A stretch of DNA of 64,000 nt, taken from positions 2,418,501 to 2,482,500 of the forward strand of contig NC_088313.1 of assembly GCF_910592395.1 (NCBI RefSeq), in the 5' to 3' direction. Every line of letters starts with the position of its first letter. Position 1 is the first letter of the stretch. The position numbers and the translations under genes were made by a program. Below are positions 28,226-39,330 of the stretch, piece after piece. Source of the DNA: Lineus longissimus (taxonomy: Eukaryota > Nemertea > Pilidiophora > Heteronemertea > Lineidae). The notes under the pieces were generated by a model. The model had not been told where the DNA came from. It did not search any database and saw only the letters and a program-made list of their open reading frames with translations.

Positions 28226-29133
28226 TACACCCTTGTCGGAAAGTTTATGGACACCAGTTTTTGCACATTTTCTCAAAAACGGCTAATCCTATTGAACCCA
28301 AATATTCACCAATGGTGGAGAATCTTCCTGGCTATCGAATGACGTGATAGTTGATATCAGGACCAATTGCATAACAAAGTTATTACATAATTTTGAGAGG
28401 CATCTATTTTTCACTTTTTGGTTGATTTTTTTAAAATCGAAGTATAAATCTTGCATCATACAGATAACAATGCTAAGACTTTCTGTGAAGAAAGTATTTG
28501 AAAATATCATTTACTTTTCATGATATATCAAAATATCAAAATTTTGAGATTCTGAAAATTTTGAGATTTTTCTGATTTTTCGATATATCCTAGTAGTACC
28601 CATGTCCCCTGAATGAATGGTGATTTTTTTCTGATTTTCAACTAAAGGAACATCTTGAAATTATAATATGAAAATTTTCATACTACCAAGTATCCACCTT
28701 TTCTCAGCAATATTAGTTGCTAGCTGTGCTAAATTGGTGCCAATCATTATTTGGGTATGACTTCTCAATGATACAGTTGCAAAAAACCCAAAAATATCAA
28801 ATTATCAAAATATCAAAATTTTGATATTTCGATATATCTCAAAACCGAAATGAGATTTATCCAAATTTTTTTCACAGAAAGTCTTAGCTATGTGCAATAT
28901 ATACTGTAGGTTAATTTGGTTTTGAAAAATTGATTAACAAAAAAGTAAAAAAAAGATCCCTCTCAAAATTATGTAATAACTTTGTTATGCAATTGGTCCT
29001 GATATCAACTATCACGTCATTCGATAGCCAAGAAGATTCTCCACCATTGGTGAAAATTTGGGTTCAATAGGATTAGCCGTTTTTGAGAAAATGTGCAAAA
29101 ACTGGTGTCCATAAACTTTCCGACAAGGGTGTA
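28226..29133. mobile_element. Non-autonomous Tc1/mariner-type element with long TIRs
   Basis: The element begins CACCCTTGTCGGAAAGTTTA (28,228) and ends with its reverse complement (29,131), flanked on both sides by TA (28,226-28,227 and 29,132-29,133), the Tc1/mariner target duplication. The inverted repeats are long, roughly 270 bp, with moderate divergence and small indels. The centre (about 28,510-28,860) is AT-rich and built of ATATCAAAATTTTGA-like words. No transposase frame is present, so it depended on an enzyme made elsewhere. It lies about 480 bp from the microexon. Superfamily is inferred from the TA duplication and the style of the ends. Confidence 0.75.
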
Positions 29134-29240
29134 CAATATGAGCTAGCTAAAACATATTGATTATCTTGTCTATGATACAAGATGCTGTCAAACATGTCCA
29201 TTGTCAGGTTGATTTATTCACAGAAGGTTTAGGAGATTAC

Positions 29241-29480
29241 TGCCTTGAATTTATAGAGAGGATTGAGAGAAGGCTCATCCATAGACTGGTGAAGGATTGA
29301 GAGAAGGCCCGTCTTGAATTCAAGGTAAAATTATTTAGAGAAGACGCATCTTGAATTTATGGTGAAACATTGAGAGAAGACCTATCTTAATATCATGATG
29401 AAAGATCTAATTGAGAGAAGGCCCATCTTGAATTCAGACCGATGGTATAAGGATTTAGAAGGCCCATCTTGAACTCATCA
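29241..29480. repeat. Degenerate tandem repeat of a 35-45-bp unit beside the microexon
   Basis: About six copies of a core ATTGAGAGAAGGCCCATCTT (near 29,261, 29,296, 29,334, 29,370, 29,410 and 29,454), separated by variable linkers. In the gene's transcript this reads as repeated CCUUCUCUCAAU, 140-370 nt downstream of the microexon donor. CU-rich clusters of this kind are typical targets of PTB-like splicing repressors; any such role here is inference. Confidence 0.65.
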
Positions 29481-29616
29481 ACATGCAATGCAAGATTTAC
29501 GTCATTTGACCCTTGGTCTATGTTCAGAAAGTATTGCAAACAAATCATCTATTCTCTCAGCAATTTAATTTGGGATCAAATATTTGGCAAAATTAAAGTT
29601 AAATCTTGATACTTAC

Positions 29617-29634
29617 CCCTCCATCTTTCGTTAC
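29617..29634 (-). CDS. TIA1/TIAL1-like protein, 18-nt microexon in RRM1
   Basis: On the minus strand an acceptor (aatctcttttcag) precedes 18 nt, followed by a strong donor (gtaagtat). The exon encodes V-T-K-D-G-G, six whole codons in the same phase as both neighbours, so it can be included or skipped without a frameshift. It falls at the junction between ...C-K-I-K-R-E and Q-G-D-P-Y-A-F-I-D-F, the beta2-beta3 loop of RRM1. To my knowledge, human TIAL1 has an alternative 17-residue insertion at the equivalent junction, which supports this being a tolerated site of variation. The intervening intron downstream is 26 kb. Because the exon is so short, I rely on its two good splice sites, matching phase and location inside a recognised domain. 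Confidence 0.7.
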
Positions 29635-32524
29635 CTGAAAAGAGATTGGCAAGATTTAGAAATCCAAAAGAACGAAGTTTGCCCATGATGAGAAGCTGCG
29701 GAGATCAACTTCGTAACCTCACCACTCCTCACAATGGGTAGCAGACTTTTGTCAAATCCCTCAGATGGTGCAATGAGACATACCTTTTCAAGGCCCGTGC
29801 AAGAATCGTAATGACAACGCTAACTGCTGATGACGTCACACAACTTCACACAATACGAGATAAATGGAGCCAGCAAATTACGTCACAACGAGGCATTGGA
29901 TTTTGCAAGATGCAATTGGTTTTGCCGTGGCCATATCACTTCGTTTGTTGTTGATCTTGTATCAAAACATACCTTGTAATGAGCCCTGAAAAGGTAGCCA
30001 ATTGACTAGCCACTAACTCGTGGCACTCACTGAGACTCTAATCGCACAAGTTGAGTTACCCAAGTATGATGCAGAGTTAATACTGTGATTCTCATCAGTT
30101 GCTGCAGAGTTACTCGTTTGCAAGAACTGATAAAGACAACTCTTTGTTAGTTCTCGTCATCGGGTCACCCCGATTCTACATTCACGGGAAGCACACATAG
30201 GGTTGATACTGTATCTCAATGATGTCCATGATTGGCTGCTGACAACTGATTCAATCGAACTACTCATCCACTTGTGGTCCCAACCAAATACACATCCGTG
30301 GTAAAATCGACAAATAAATAATTGATTAGCAGAAGAATCTCGCTAATCAATTTGTTCGGACTATACCGTGAAGGCCAATGGCCGAGTATGGCGTTAGACA
30401 GAGTATGAGACATGGAATGAAGGCTGTTTATACTATGGGGACATGACATCGATTGCAATCAACCATGCATAATACCAAGAATAGTCTTTATGAATTCTTG
30501 ATAATACTGATTCTTCCAAATGCTCCCCCTTCCATGTTACTTATCTCTGAATCCATGCTATATAGCGAGGCCGTGCAGTGATGTCAAGTAGGCATCTATT
30601 TTGGAAGTCAAGTGAGTGTGTGTCTTTGGCCCTGATAGATATTGTCGCCAACAAACTGTGTCACATGTGGACGACGTCTTGGTTGACATCACCATTGTTG
30701 TACCGATGACAAAGTGTGCCACCATGGGTCAATGGCGTAAATTTGTTCAAAATCGCGTCTTTTGTGTTGACGTCATCAGCACCCCTCTTTTGGCTAACAA
30801 ACAACACAAAGGGCTCCCCATCAAGCTATTTCAGCAGAATTGTGTTGCAAATATGGCAAAGGGCTATCCCAATTCATGCATGTGGCTTTTATGACCATGT
30901 CAGCACCATATAAAGCCAAGTATGAACATGCAGTAACTTCCAAACAGAAACAACAGACACAACTATAAAACAAGTGCTCCAAATTGAGCAAAACACTTAG
31001 TCAACTCAATATGAATATTCACATTCATACCCATGACTGCCAAAACCAATATCGCACTGTGAATTAACACACACAAACTACAATACATTCAACGATCTGC
31101 ATACCCAAGCAGAACTCGGGAAAGAAGGATCATGCTAGGGGAGACAGATCTAGATGCCAGTCTGTGCATTCCTTATCAACCAGTTAACAAATCACTCAGG
31201 AATCTCACTATCAAGAGGGTGGGGTTTTATACAACGTATAGGAAAGAAGGTGATAAGAATGGATTTTCGAGAATTTTCAAATGCATATAATATGCGTGTG
31301 CAAGTTGTGAAGTGCCTTGAATATTAGTGGGTTAATGCTGTGATTTTTATCCAAATGTTTTTAATGACATCTTCTCTCTACAGTAATACCGAGGGTCATA
31401 TTTCATGAGTGATTTCACCTCGGACATCTATTATTAAAATGGAGAAGATGAAATATTGGACCGTGGTATGTTAGTTGATGGGATGGTGATATCTGTTTGA
31501 TCAACGCTAAGATATCATCACCACACCAATCAAGGCATCTGATTACTGAAGCAGACCATCCACCTATCAACGACTTGGTACATGAGCACTGCTTGAAGGC
31601 TATCAACTTAAATAAGATTCGGCAATGCAGGTTTGTGTGGTCGCTTTTGCCGTTTGCCGAGATCACAGAGTGAAAAGTCCCTCCCCTCCAAAAATAACTG
31701 CTCAAACGGCTACAGTGTACATTCCAAGTCTTTCATAACCAACTGCCTCCAGGGTGTGATTCCACGGCCTGTCATTAGTACCAAGGGGACACCTCATCAA
31801 ACAGTTACCCATAGAAACACAGAAGATATTCTACACCAGTGCATCTCAATTGTATTGTAACAAATGCATAGATGTTCAATAATGCACTAAAATCAATTGA
31901 CCCTGCAATGAAATTGGTCTAGCTCATCTTCATATCATGCTTAATGTTAGATCGATGTCGTCCTCGAGTGAAAATATGGAGTGCGACTATGGGTGCATGG
32001 CGTCCTCTCAGACCAGGGACCGAGTCTGAAGCAAACCATGCAATGGTTTAACAATACACTGGTCTGGGGCCATTTTAGATTTCTTTGGAAAGCAGTGCTG
32101 GGTTGTACAACACAATATGAGGATAACGTATTTACAAGAAGGGAGTAAACTGCCTCTAGTTAAGAAGTTTCCGAAAGATGCATGTAACAACGAATGCGAA
32201 AAGAATGTCCTGACTCAAGAACAAGTATCCTACCCCCATCAAATTCCGAATACAAGATTAGCTATCTGTGAGTTTAACCACTACACTACAAAGTCATGCT
32301 TTACAACTGTACAATACCTATGATACCTACCTTGGACTAGGGGAAGGAATAAGACAACAGATTTCAGTGTTGCCTCAGGTTGGAGTCGATGTCAGTACTA
32401 TTAAGCACACAATCATGCAGTGACTGAGTGAGGGATATACATTGAACAAATTATTTTGTCAACAACATTCAACATTTGCCTTCTTCCTTCTTGCATTTAC
32501 TGGGACGCAGTCAGCATATAGACT

Positions 32525-32805
32525 ATTATGCCCTGGGCCTGCGGCCAAGGAGGGGGGGGGAGTCCATGCAAGCTACTCATGTTTCTCACTTGGTGGGATC
32601 TTTAACCTGCCCTAGCATAGACACCAGATACAAGGAACCTCAGTTTTAAGTCTCATTCGAAGGACTGTGAAGGGCCAGGAATTTTAGTTCCTTAAATCCA
32701 CACCGGTTCATCCAGAATACCAATCCTGGGTTCTCCCCGGGATCGAACCCGGGCCCTATTGCATAGTAGCCCACAGTGAAAACCACTAGGCTATGAGGCA
32801 ACTGT
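32525..32805 (-). mobile_element. tRNA-derived SINE with conserved central domain
   Basis: On the reverse strand the A box TAGCCTAGTGG (32,793-32,783) is followed by the B box GGTTCGATCCC (32,749-32,739) inside a T-arm that pairs at four of five positions. The body (about 32,590-32,680, plus-strand words GGGATCTTTAACCTGCCC, ACCAGATACAAGGAACCTC and TTTTAAGTCTCATTCGAAGG) resembles a central domain I associate with SINE superfamilies widespread in invertebrates; I do not assert the family name. Flanking duplications were not found. The insertion is antiparallel to nothing else here and lies in intron 2, in the same orientation as the host gene. Confidence 0.65.
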
Positions 32806-34070
32806 TACTGTTTGTACTGGGTGTAAAAAAAAACACCGCCAAGATGCATCAAAATAGGCACTTTATATCAATTTGATGTAACGCCAGGCCACTCGCAGTT
32901 CTGTGAACCTACCAACCTCAGTAATAAACCATACTGCAGACCGTGTTTTAAGGACATGAAAGTTGATGCTTAAATCATTTTGTTAAAGAAAATGAATGTT
33001 TTTTCAAGATTCCCTCACCTCTAGGTTGTAAAACAAGGTTGATACATCGTTCATGCTAAGATACTTTAGTTCAAAATTACACTGAGTAATGAAATTAGTA
33101 TGTATATATGTCAGAACATGACTAAGGAATTGGAATAAGATAAGGTTAAGCAGGTCAAATTGGGTAAAAACTAAGATAGAAGGAAAATTAAATTAAAATT
33201 AACAAAACAACCACAATTACTTTATAAACTCATCAGTTTCTTGCTGGTTTCTATCTTTGGGCGCTACAACGACCAAAAAACTCTCACATGCAATCGAATT
33301 CCTAACGGGAAACAAACTTGGAAAATCACAAATTGAAATCAATTACTTGCAAAGTATGATGTTGATGCTGTGATTTAAGGAGGAGTAAGGAACAATATTA
33401 CTGCACAGCACTGATGTAATTTACAGCATTTCTGTAGAGAGGAAAGTACTTGGCTGCATCAGAAAACGTACATGATCATTCTACGAAATTTCTGTGAACA
33501 GGCATAGGCATTCAAAGCTGTGAGGATTGGGGAAGGGTCAACAACCCTCATTTTCGTGAAAAATCTTTGAATTTGACCGTGAAAATCTGCACTAAAAATC
33601 CCCCTATTCAAAACTGCAATCTTGATTATTTTGAAACGCTCCTCGCTTGCTTTTAAAACGATCTGATGATTGCATGTAAGAGATTTCCTAAGATATCGCC
33701 AAGCCACCAGGATAAACTACCGAACAAGAAACAGACGAATTTGCAGATTGTCGCTTACAATTTTTCTTTTTCGATTTTCTAGTTCGACGTACTCTGTCGT
33801 CTCCTGAAAGACATGAAAGAAACATCATCAGTGTTCTCCAACTGGATAATCTTGGGGAGGGGGGGGGGGGTTATGTCTTGCTGATCCAAGCAGAACATTC
33901 TGACCAGACATATTCTAGGCAGCTGGACTGTTGTTGGAAAGCATGACTTCATAGCCTTGGTAGGATTGTAATCACAGGTTCTAATTTTGGGCATCAATCA
34001 AGGGAGGTTCACCCTCAAGGAATAGACCGTGGAGAACACTGGAAGCAGGTAGAAGATGTGCTTTTAACAA

Positions 34071-34376
34071 GATATCTTATCTAATATCTTAGTAATCAAA
34101 ATAGGTAATTTTTGGAGAACATTTTGTGAAATTTATAGCAAAATACACAGTCAGTGATGGAAGGTACTGATTTTCTAACTTCTCACAACCACATAAGTAG
34201 AGTTCAGTGGCCTGCTAAGGCCTCAAATTTTAAATCTTTTCTAATATTTTTGTAATCAGATAGGTAATTTTTTTCCGAAAATTCTTGAAATATTTGGTAA
34301 AATATACACATTTGCAATGGAACGTAGTGATTTTCTCACTCCATACAACCATAAGTAGAGTGCAGGTGGCCAGGTG
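34071..34376. repeat. Tandem duplication, period about 160 bp
   Basis: Two diverged copies share CTAATAT-TT-GTAATCA-ATAGGTAATTTTT, then GATTTTCT-ACT and CATAAGTAGAGT (for example CTAATAT at 34,081 and 34,241). Local intronic duplication; non-coding. Confidence 0.7.
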
Positions 34377-35131
34377 ACATGTATGGCCGAGACATCATTT
34401 TTCTTTTTATTTGAACCACGAAGCACTCAGTCACACCAGATACAATAACAGGCATCTGTCACCAACTATTGATTGGTAAATGTAAGCGGAATCAATATTC
34501 ATGTAAAAATGGAAGTCTTCCACTTCCAATCAACAGCGGCCAGGTGTGAGCAGACGACAGTTCAAAACTCATGTTTCACTAACTCTTTAAACTGACGTTG
34601 GACTCAAAAGGTTTTTTCCTCCCTTGTCACTTTGGAGAAATGAGACAATAAGACAATGTTTTGAGAGGAATTTCCAACGACCTATCAGTCAGAAGTCACG
34701 GCTTTTGACAAAAAATCTGTTGTGGGGAGCAAATCCAAGGCTTCTGCTGAAAAAACCTTGGCAGGGAAATATTTGCACAATTACCCACAGGTCTTGCATA
34801 CCTTGGCCCTTGCGATTCATTCAAAATTACTAGTAAAACGGACTCAATAAACTACAAACTTGTTGTAGTTTATGCACTACCAAGCAAGCACTAATCAGTA
34901 ATTAGGAGCGAACTACTACAGGGCAAGCGAATTGGGGTTTGAACCCAGGATGGAAGGACAAATTTTATTCAGCACACACGTGATGGAAATATTCCTCTAC
35001 TGTATTTTAAAAAATATTCCTATTCAATTGAAACTGCAAAAATGATAGCTGACATCACAGCTGACGGAGGTGGCCACTTAGAGCCAGAACAGACCATAAT
35101 AGGCACATCCAACAAAAGAACAGGTTATGTG

Positions 35132-35810
35132 ACCAAATAGGGGTGTGGCCTAAGACACTGGATACTATGAAACTATTAAGACCCACTAGGAAAATAATGA
35201 AATTTAGGAGGTTCCTATAATTCCTTCTTCTCAGGTCTGATAGCAATGCACCAGGGTTGAGATGAACCCTTCCACTGCTGCTTGGTCAAATAATTAACCA
35301 AAGTGGAGATGGTGGTGGTTGGGGTGGGAGGGCTGGGGTAGTATTGCCCCTTAGCCATACCTAAACACTTCCATTGCTGGTTTAAAAAATGATGGAGAAT
35401 CCATCGATAAGATAAATTTGCTGGAAATTAATAAATTACACAGGGTCTTAGTTTCATAGACCATGTATGATTTAATGAATTTCCAGCAAATTTACGTTAT
35501 CGATGGATTCTCCATCATTTTTTAAACCAGCAATGGAAGTGTTTAGGTATGGCTAAGGGGCAATACTACCCACCCCCTCCCACCCCAACCACCACCATCT
35601 CAACTTTGGTTAATCATTTGACCAAGCAGCAGTGGAAGGGTTCATCTCAACCTTGGTGCATTGCTGTCAGACCTGAGAAGAAGGAATTATAGGAACCTCC
35701 TAAATTTCATTATTTTCCTAGTGGGTCTTAGTTTCATAGTATCCACGGCCTTACGGTCTTAGTTTCATAGTGGGTCTTAGGTCGTAGTTTTCTAGACACC
35801 CACCAAATAG
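35132..35810. mobile_element. Long-arm foldback element, possibly Mutator-like (MULE)
   Basis: An element of 661 bp (35,141-35,801) starts GGGTGT and ends ACACCC. It is flanked by the direct repeat ACCAAATAG (35,132-35,140 and 35,802-35,810), a 9-bp candidate target duplication. Most of it folds back: the arms from 35,160 inward and from 35,744 inward (about 270 bp each) are near-perfect reverse complements around a short centre (about 35,433-35,470). The right end holds an extra 40 bp with two more copies of GTCTTAGTTTCATAG. Long terminal inverted repeats with a 9-bp duplication suggest the Mutator superfamily; P- or hAT-type (8-bp) origins are alternatives. There is no transposase. It inserted only about 165 bp downstream of the RNP2 exon. 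Confidence 0.7.
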
Positions 35811-35973
35811 TCGTTTGTTTGCTGCTAGTTTGTTGCGGTCCTTAGCAGCTTCAATGTCAAGTATTTTTTTGGAGAAAACTTTGGAAGACAATGTGTCCTT
35901 TCTTAATACTGATCAGGTATTTGTCCATCCAAATCCATTCCAGGTCCAAAATGGGAAGCAGGGCCTAACTCAC

Positions 35974-36070
35974 CTCTCTCTTAATCTTGCAACTCGTACA
36001 AGATGAGACCTTCCCGAATATGGATAGCAAAAGGTCCTCTGTGACGTCTTCGCAAAGATTGCCAACGTAC
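35974..36070 (-). CDS. TIA1/TIAL1-like protein, exon with RNP2 half of RRM1
   Basis: This 97-nt exon lies between a tttcag acceptor and a GAG|gtgagt donor. Its first base completes a leucine codon left by the upstream exon (CT|G). It encodes Y-V-G-N-L (the RNP2 strand), then C-E-D-V-T-E-D-L-L-L-S-I-F-G-K-V, the first RRM helix, and ends C-T-S-C-K-I-K-R-E. TIA1 at the same place has L-Y-V-G-N-L, then a D-V-T-E helix and a C-K-N-C-K segment, and its exon ends at the same point. Together with the RNP1 exon at 3,328-3,420 this rebuilds a full RRM1 with both RNP motifs. The next exon in the transcript is the microexon at 29,617-29,634, across a 6.3-kb intron carrying a foldback transposon close by. 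This is the strongest single piece of evidence for the family. Confidence 0.88.
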
Positions 36071-37786
36071 CTGAAAATTCAGAATAAGAGGTACGGTTTC
36101 TTAATATAATATGTCTTAATACAACACTTACATTGTGACTTTCAAGTATCAATGACAATGGTTTTATAAAGACAAACTAATTTTTTAATATCACAACAAA
36201 AGTAAATAATTTAAGAACAATTTATTTCAAGGCTGCTGAGGCAAAAATGCATTTTAGCCCTCAATTACTAGTATTACTATTTAATTACTATCAAATAGAA
36301 TGAATTCAAAGTATCTAAAACAAAATACTATTTACTATACAAAGCAAAACAAGTATGACATAGCAAGAACAAATAGAAAAATGTATTCATAAGCTAACTC
36401 AAATAATGTATCTGGAATATTTCTACTTTAAATTTGCACTTAAACAAACATAACAACATGGTAAACCTTTTGTTCTCAAAACCAATACTTTTGCAGCAAC
36501 ACAATGAAGGAAACGTGCACATGACCATCACTAACTGAGGCAAAACAATGTAGTCATTGATTTTGATGGAATTCAGAGTTAAAAATAGATTATGTGTCAG
36601 GTCAAATTTTAATTCAACTGAAGAAAACAACTGGTTTATAAATTCAACATAAGCAGTTACATAACAGAAGTAATTGACAAGACATAAGACAGAAGTAATT
36701 GACAAGACATAAGATTTAAGTATCCCTGAAAACATGGAAATTCAAAAGGGGTATTGGAACGATGGATGAGGGTCAATATATAAAACAAATACGATAACTG
36801 GTAAGGGTGGCTAACTGCTATAACATTTACATCGATTTACTGCCCCTAGTCTAACTTATAAAGCACAATTATCAAAACTCCAAACAAGTCGGGTGACGAT
36901 ATCATCACCCAATAGGCCTGTACATTCTGATTCAAGCTAAACTCCCTCAGGAGTATCACAGAGAGGCTGCCTTACACTACAGCGTTCTTTACTGTTTATT
37001 CATATCAGCAAGTTTATGATATTGGTAAGTACATATAGTACTTGTAGTTCTGGCTATGACTCCTGGGCCTATTCGACAACTCCAGTTACGGTCAGTACAA
37101 CTCCCAGCCCTAGTCCTACTTGTAATAATACTGCAACATAAATGATGTAGAAATCATAGAACAATAAAAGACTACTGACTTGGCCTACCACAGCACAAGC
37201 ATATCTTCGCAAAATGCCTGCCGTTGAAGGCCTACTTCTAAGTTACAGCAACTACTTCAAGACCCCCTTCGGCTACTGATGTCCATGTATAGTTGTCACA
37301 TCATGCAACTTGCCAGTCACATTTCGATGGAACTATCCTAATGCGACAATGTCACTAGTCTACACGTTTCGGATATGTGACCGAGGCTCCAGCCACAACG
37401 CAACTTTGCTACATGCACGTCCGTGAAAACGCAAGAACAAAATTAAGAAATAATAGCTGGCAGCCTCAGGCCGGGGAGGAGGGCGCTTGGCCTAGGCTCT
37501 CCTGACTGCTGGATTATCTGACTTGCAGAATAAACTTATAAGAGTAAGATGCATACGCTAGAGATAGGGTAAGAACTGTCATTTCAAACCATCCTATTTC
37601 ACAGCAACCGACAGCAACTGCTACATTTCATCTATACGTTACACTAACAGTATACATTACATTGTATCATTGTTGTCATCAATGCACTACCATGCATAGC
37701 CAAAGCATGGCAAAATTGAACACAAAACGACCAACAGATCGGGGTCTATATCAGCGTAATTAGCCAATGAAACTCGGTATACTAAC
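36071..37786 (-). other. Intron 1 of the TIA1-like gene
   Basis: A 1,716-nt intron with donor CT|gttagt (37,786-37,781) and acceptor gaattttcag (36,080-36,071). The only repeat is a 26-bp tandem pair near 36,664-36,715 (AAGTAATTGACAAGACATAAG twice). The minus-strand frame at 36,394-36,735 has no domain character and is not called. Confidence 0.65.
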
Positions 37787-37818
37787 AGAGTCTTTTGCTC
37801 CCGTTCACACCCAGCCAT
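37787..37818 (-). CDS. TIA1/TIAL1-like protein, start-codon exon
   Basis: The ATG at 37,818-37,816 opens M-A-G-C-E-R-E-Q-K-T and two bases of a leucine codon, then a gttagt donor. Splicing to 36,070 gives K-T-L-Y-V-G-N-L, matching the family's N-terminus, where a short acidic or polar leader precedes K-T-L-Y-V-G-N-L and the first coding exon also ends within that leucine. The ATG lies directly after tttatttcag, so the 5' UTR could be on a separate upstream exon, or the cag could simply be UTR of a single first exon starting near 37,900-37,960. An upstream in-frame stretch has no ATG, so this is the most likely start. Confidence 0.75.
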
Positions 37819-37859
37819 CTGAAATAAAGATATTAATTCTATCACGTTCAAAATAAGAA

Positions 37860-37995
37860 TAAACTCCAAAGTTCTGAAAAATATCGCAACCACTATTGAA
37901 AGCACTAGCGATGGCGACCCGCGTTTGACGCATGCGCACAAGTTGAATTGTGGGAGAATCCCGCCGAAACGTGGTAAAAGTGTTTCCGTTTTAGA
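37860..37995 (-). promoter_or_regulatory. Probable promoter of the TIA1-like gene
   Basis: Just upstream of the start exon, a CpG-containing patch includes CGCATGCGCA (37,929-37,938), a near-consensus NRF-1 palindrome, and a TCCCGCCGAAA-like E2F-type word near 37,960-37,970. No TATA box is at the expected distance, in keeping with a housekeeping-type promoter. The transcription start site cannot be read from sequence; an alternative first exon farther upstream (38-39.3 kb) is possible. Confidence 0.4.
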
Positions 37996-39094
37996 GCATG
38001 GGTAACACGTGCCTTTGTTTACACATTTTTTTTTATGTATGTTTTGTAATCAGTCATATAGGGCTTGTGTAAGTCATTGATTGTTCGAGTGGTTGATGAT
38101 TGATTTATAGGATTTATAGAACGCGTCCCAATCTTCTTTCCCTTTTTGACCACAAATATGAGCATATTTGCACTCGCTTCTCCGGCCTCTGCGTTGGGCC
38201 GGAGAAGCGAACGTTAACCCCTGATGTCCTCAGGATGCGGATAAAGTGTCTGGAAGGGTTCTTAAAATGAGGCACACCTGGAGTATAAATAGGGTGGGAG
38301 GAGATGGTAACATGCTAATGTCTGTCTTTAACCATCATGATAAGAGTTGTGTAAACGAGTGCTGAGCCGCCCCTCTCGACCTCTGTACGATACCCGAGCA
38401 GTTTAGCGGATGTCTCAAGATCTCGGGTCCGCACGGGAATCCTAACGCTGTACAACTCCCAATCGATTCCAAACCGCATGTTCCATAATGTGTGCTTTCT
38501 CACCAATGATGTGTTCCCTCGTCCGTGTTCCCACGTGCCACTTGTCCTCGATCATGACGTGTATTGCGCGTTCGATTTCTAGCGCCGCGCTTCGGTAAGC
38601 ACCAAATCTTGACACTAGAGGCGCTGATTTGGTTCCTTTTTAAATTTCGGCACTGGGGCGAGTTTGGTAAGCACCGGATCTTGGGCCTTGAAGCGCATGC
38701 CCAGTATGAGAACGCTCTAGCGCCAGGCCCGAGTAACTCTAGGGTAAAGTAGCGTAAAAAAATGACCAGACACACTACCGGATGTGGTAAACCAATGAAA
38801 GGCCAGTATCTATTGAACCTTACAAGTAATTTGTGGGCCTTGAAACTCCTTATATTTATCAATGAAACCTTATTCCCGCCTAAGGTTTTGACCGGGCCGT
38901 CCAAAACTCCCCATTTTTGGCGGGCCCTTCCCTTTAACTACAAAACGACTCACTAACCTTATTGAACAATTTTTTCACATCTAAATATCAATTTCTTCCA
39001 AAAGCTATTCTATTTTTGCCCAAAAAGTGTAGTCTGATGCAATAAACACATTTCGTGTATTTCGCAAAGCCGGCATTTACAGGATCGTTTGCCA
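37996..39094. other. Upstream flank, CpG-bearing, no gene recognised
   Basis: It contains a 14-bp perfect hairpin (38,174-38,210) and two related blocks around 38,585-38,630 and 38,655-38,698 sharing GGTAAGCACC-ATCTTG. A 134-codon minus-strand frame (38,500-38,904) runs across these blocks without an ATG or domain motifs and is not called. Confidence 0.45.
38174..38210. repeat. Perfect GC-rich hairpin
   Basis: TCGCTTCTCCGGCC (38,174-38,187) is followed after 9 nt by its exact complement (38,197-38,210). It is stable as a stem-loop or cruciform. It lies about 350 bp upstream of the TIA1-like start exon; no known RNA motif is recognised. Confidence 0.8.
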
Positions 39095-39330
39095 TCTTTT
39101 CTCAAAGGTCACGTGCGGCGGCTATTTTATGGCTAAGTAACCCGCTCGCAGGGTCGCTCACATCGGCCGGGCGCGAGATGAGGCGCCAGTACCAAAAAGA
39201 ACGCACTGGCGCTTACTCGCGCAAGCACCGGGCAAGTAATCGAACACGTTGGTATCGCGCTCTTAACAATACCTCCATGAGCCGAGGGTAGATAACCAGC
39301 TGGCGGAGGTGCTTTGGGCGTCATCACTCA
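39095..39330. promoter_or_regulatory. CpG-rich patch, possible promoter or enhancer
   Basis: Locally high GC and CpG, with an E-box CACGTG (39,110-39,115) next to GCGGCGGC, and several GCGC words. It could be an alternative promoter of the minus-strand gene or of an unseen transcript; there is no coding evidence. Confidence 0.3.

Larger units (their letters stand above)
29635..35140 (-). other. Intron 2 of the TIA1-like gene, main part
   Basis: Non-coding DNA between the microexon and the foldback element at 35,141. It contains a tRNA-derived SINE (about 32,525-32,805), G-runs at 32,552-32,560 and 33,859-33,870, and a 160-bp tandem duplication at 34,071-34,376. No additional exon of the gene was needed, since the flanking exons join in phase through the microexon. 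Confidence 0.6.

Noticed and set aside
34930-34960. Another tRNA-like SINE on the minus strand (GGTTCAAACCCC)
   Set aside because: Only the B-box-like word is present; no A box or tRNA-like stretch at the right distance.
38500-38904. A 134-codon minus-strand frame, the longest in the window
   Set aside because: It opens with TTG, runs across an imperfect direct duplication and CpG-rich flank, and has no domain-like pattern or splice context.
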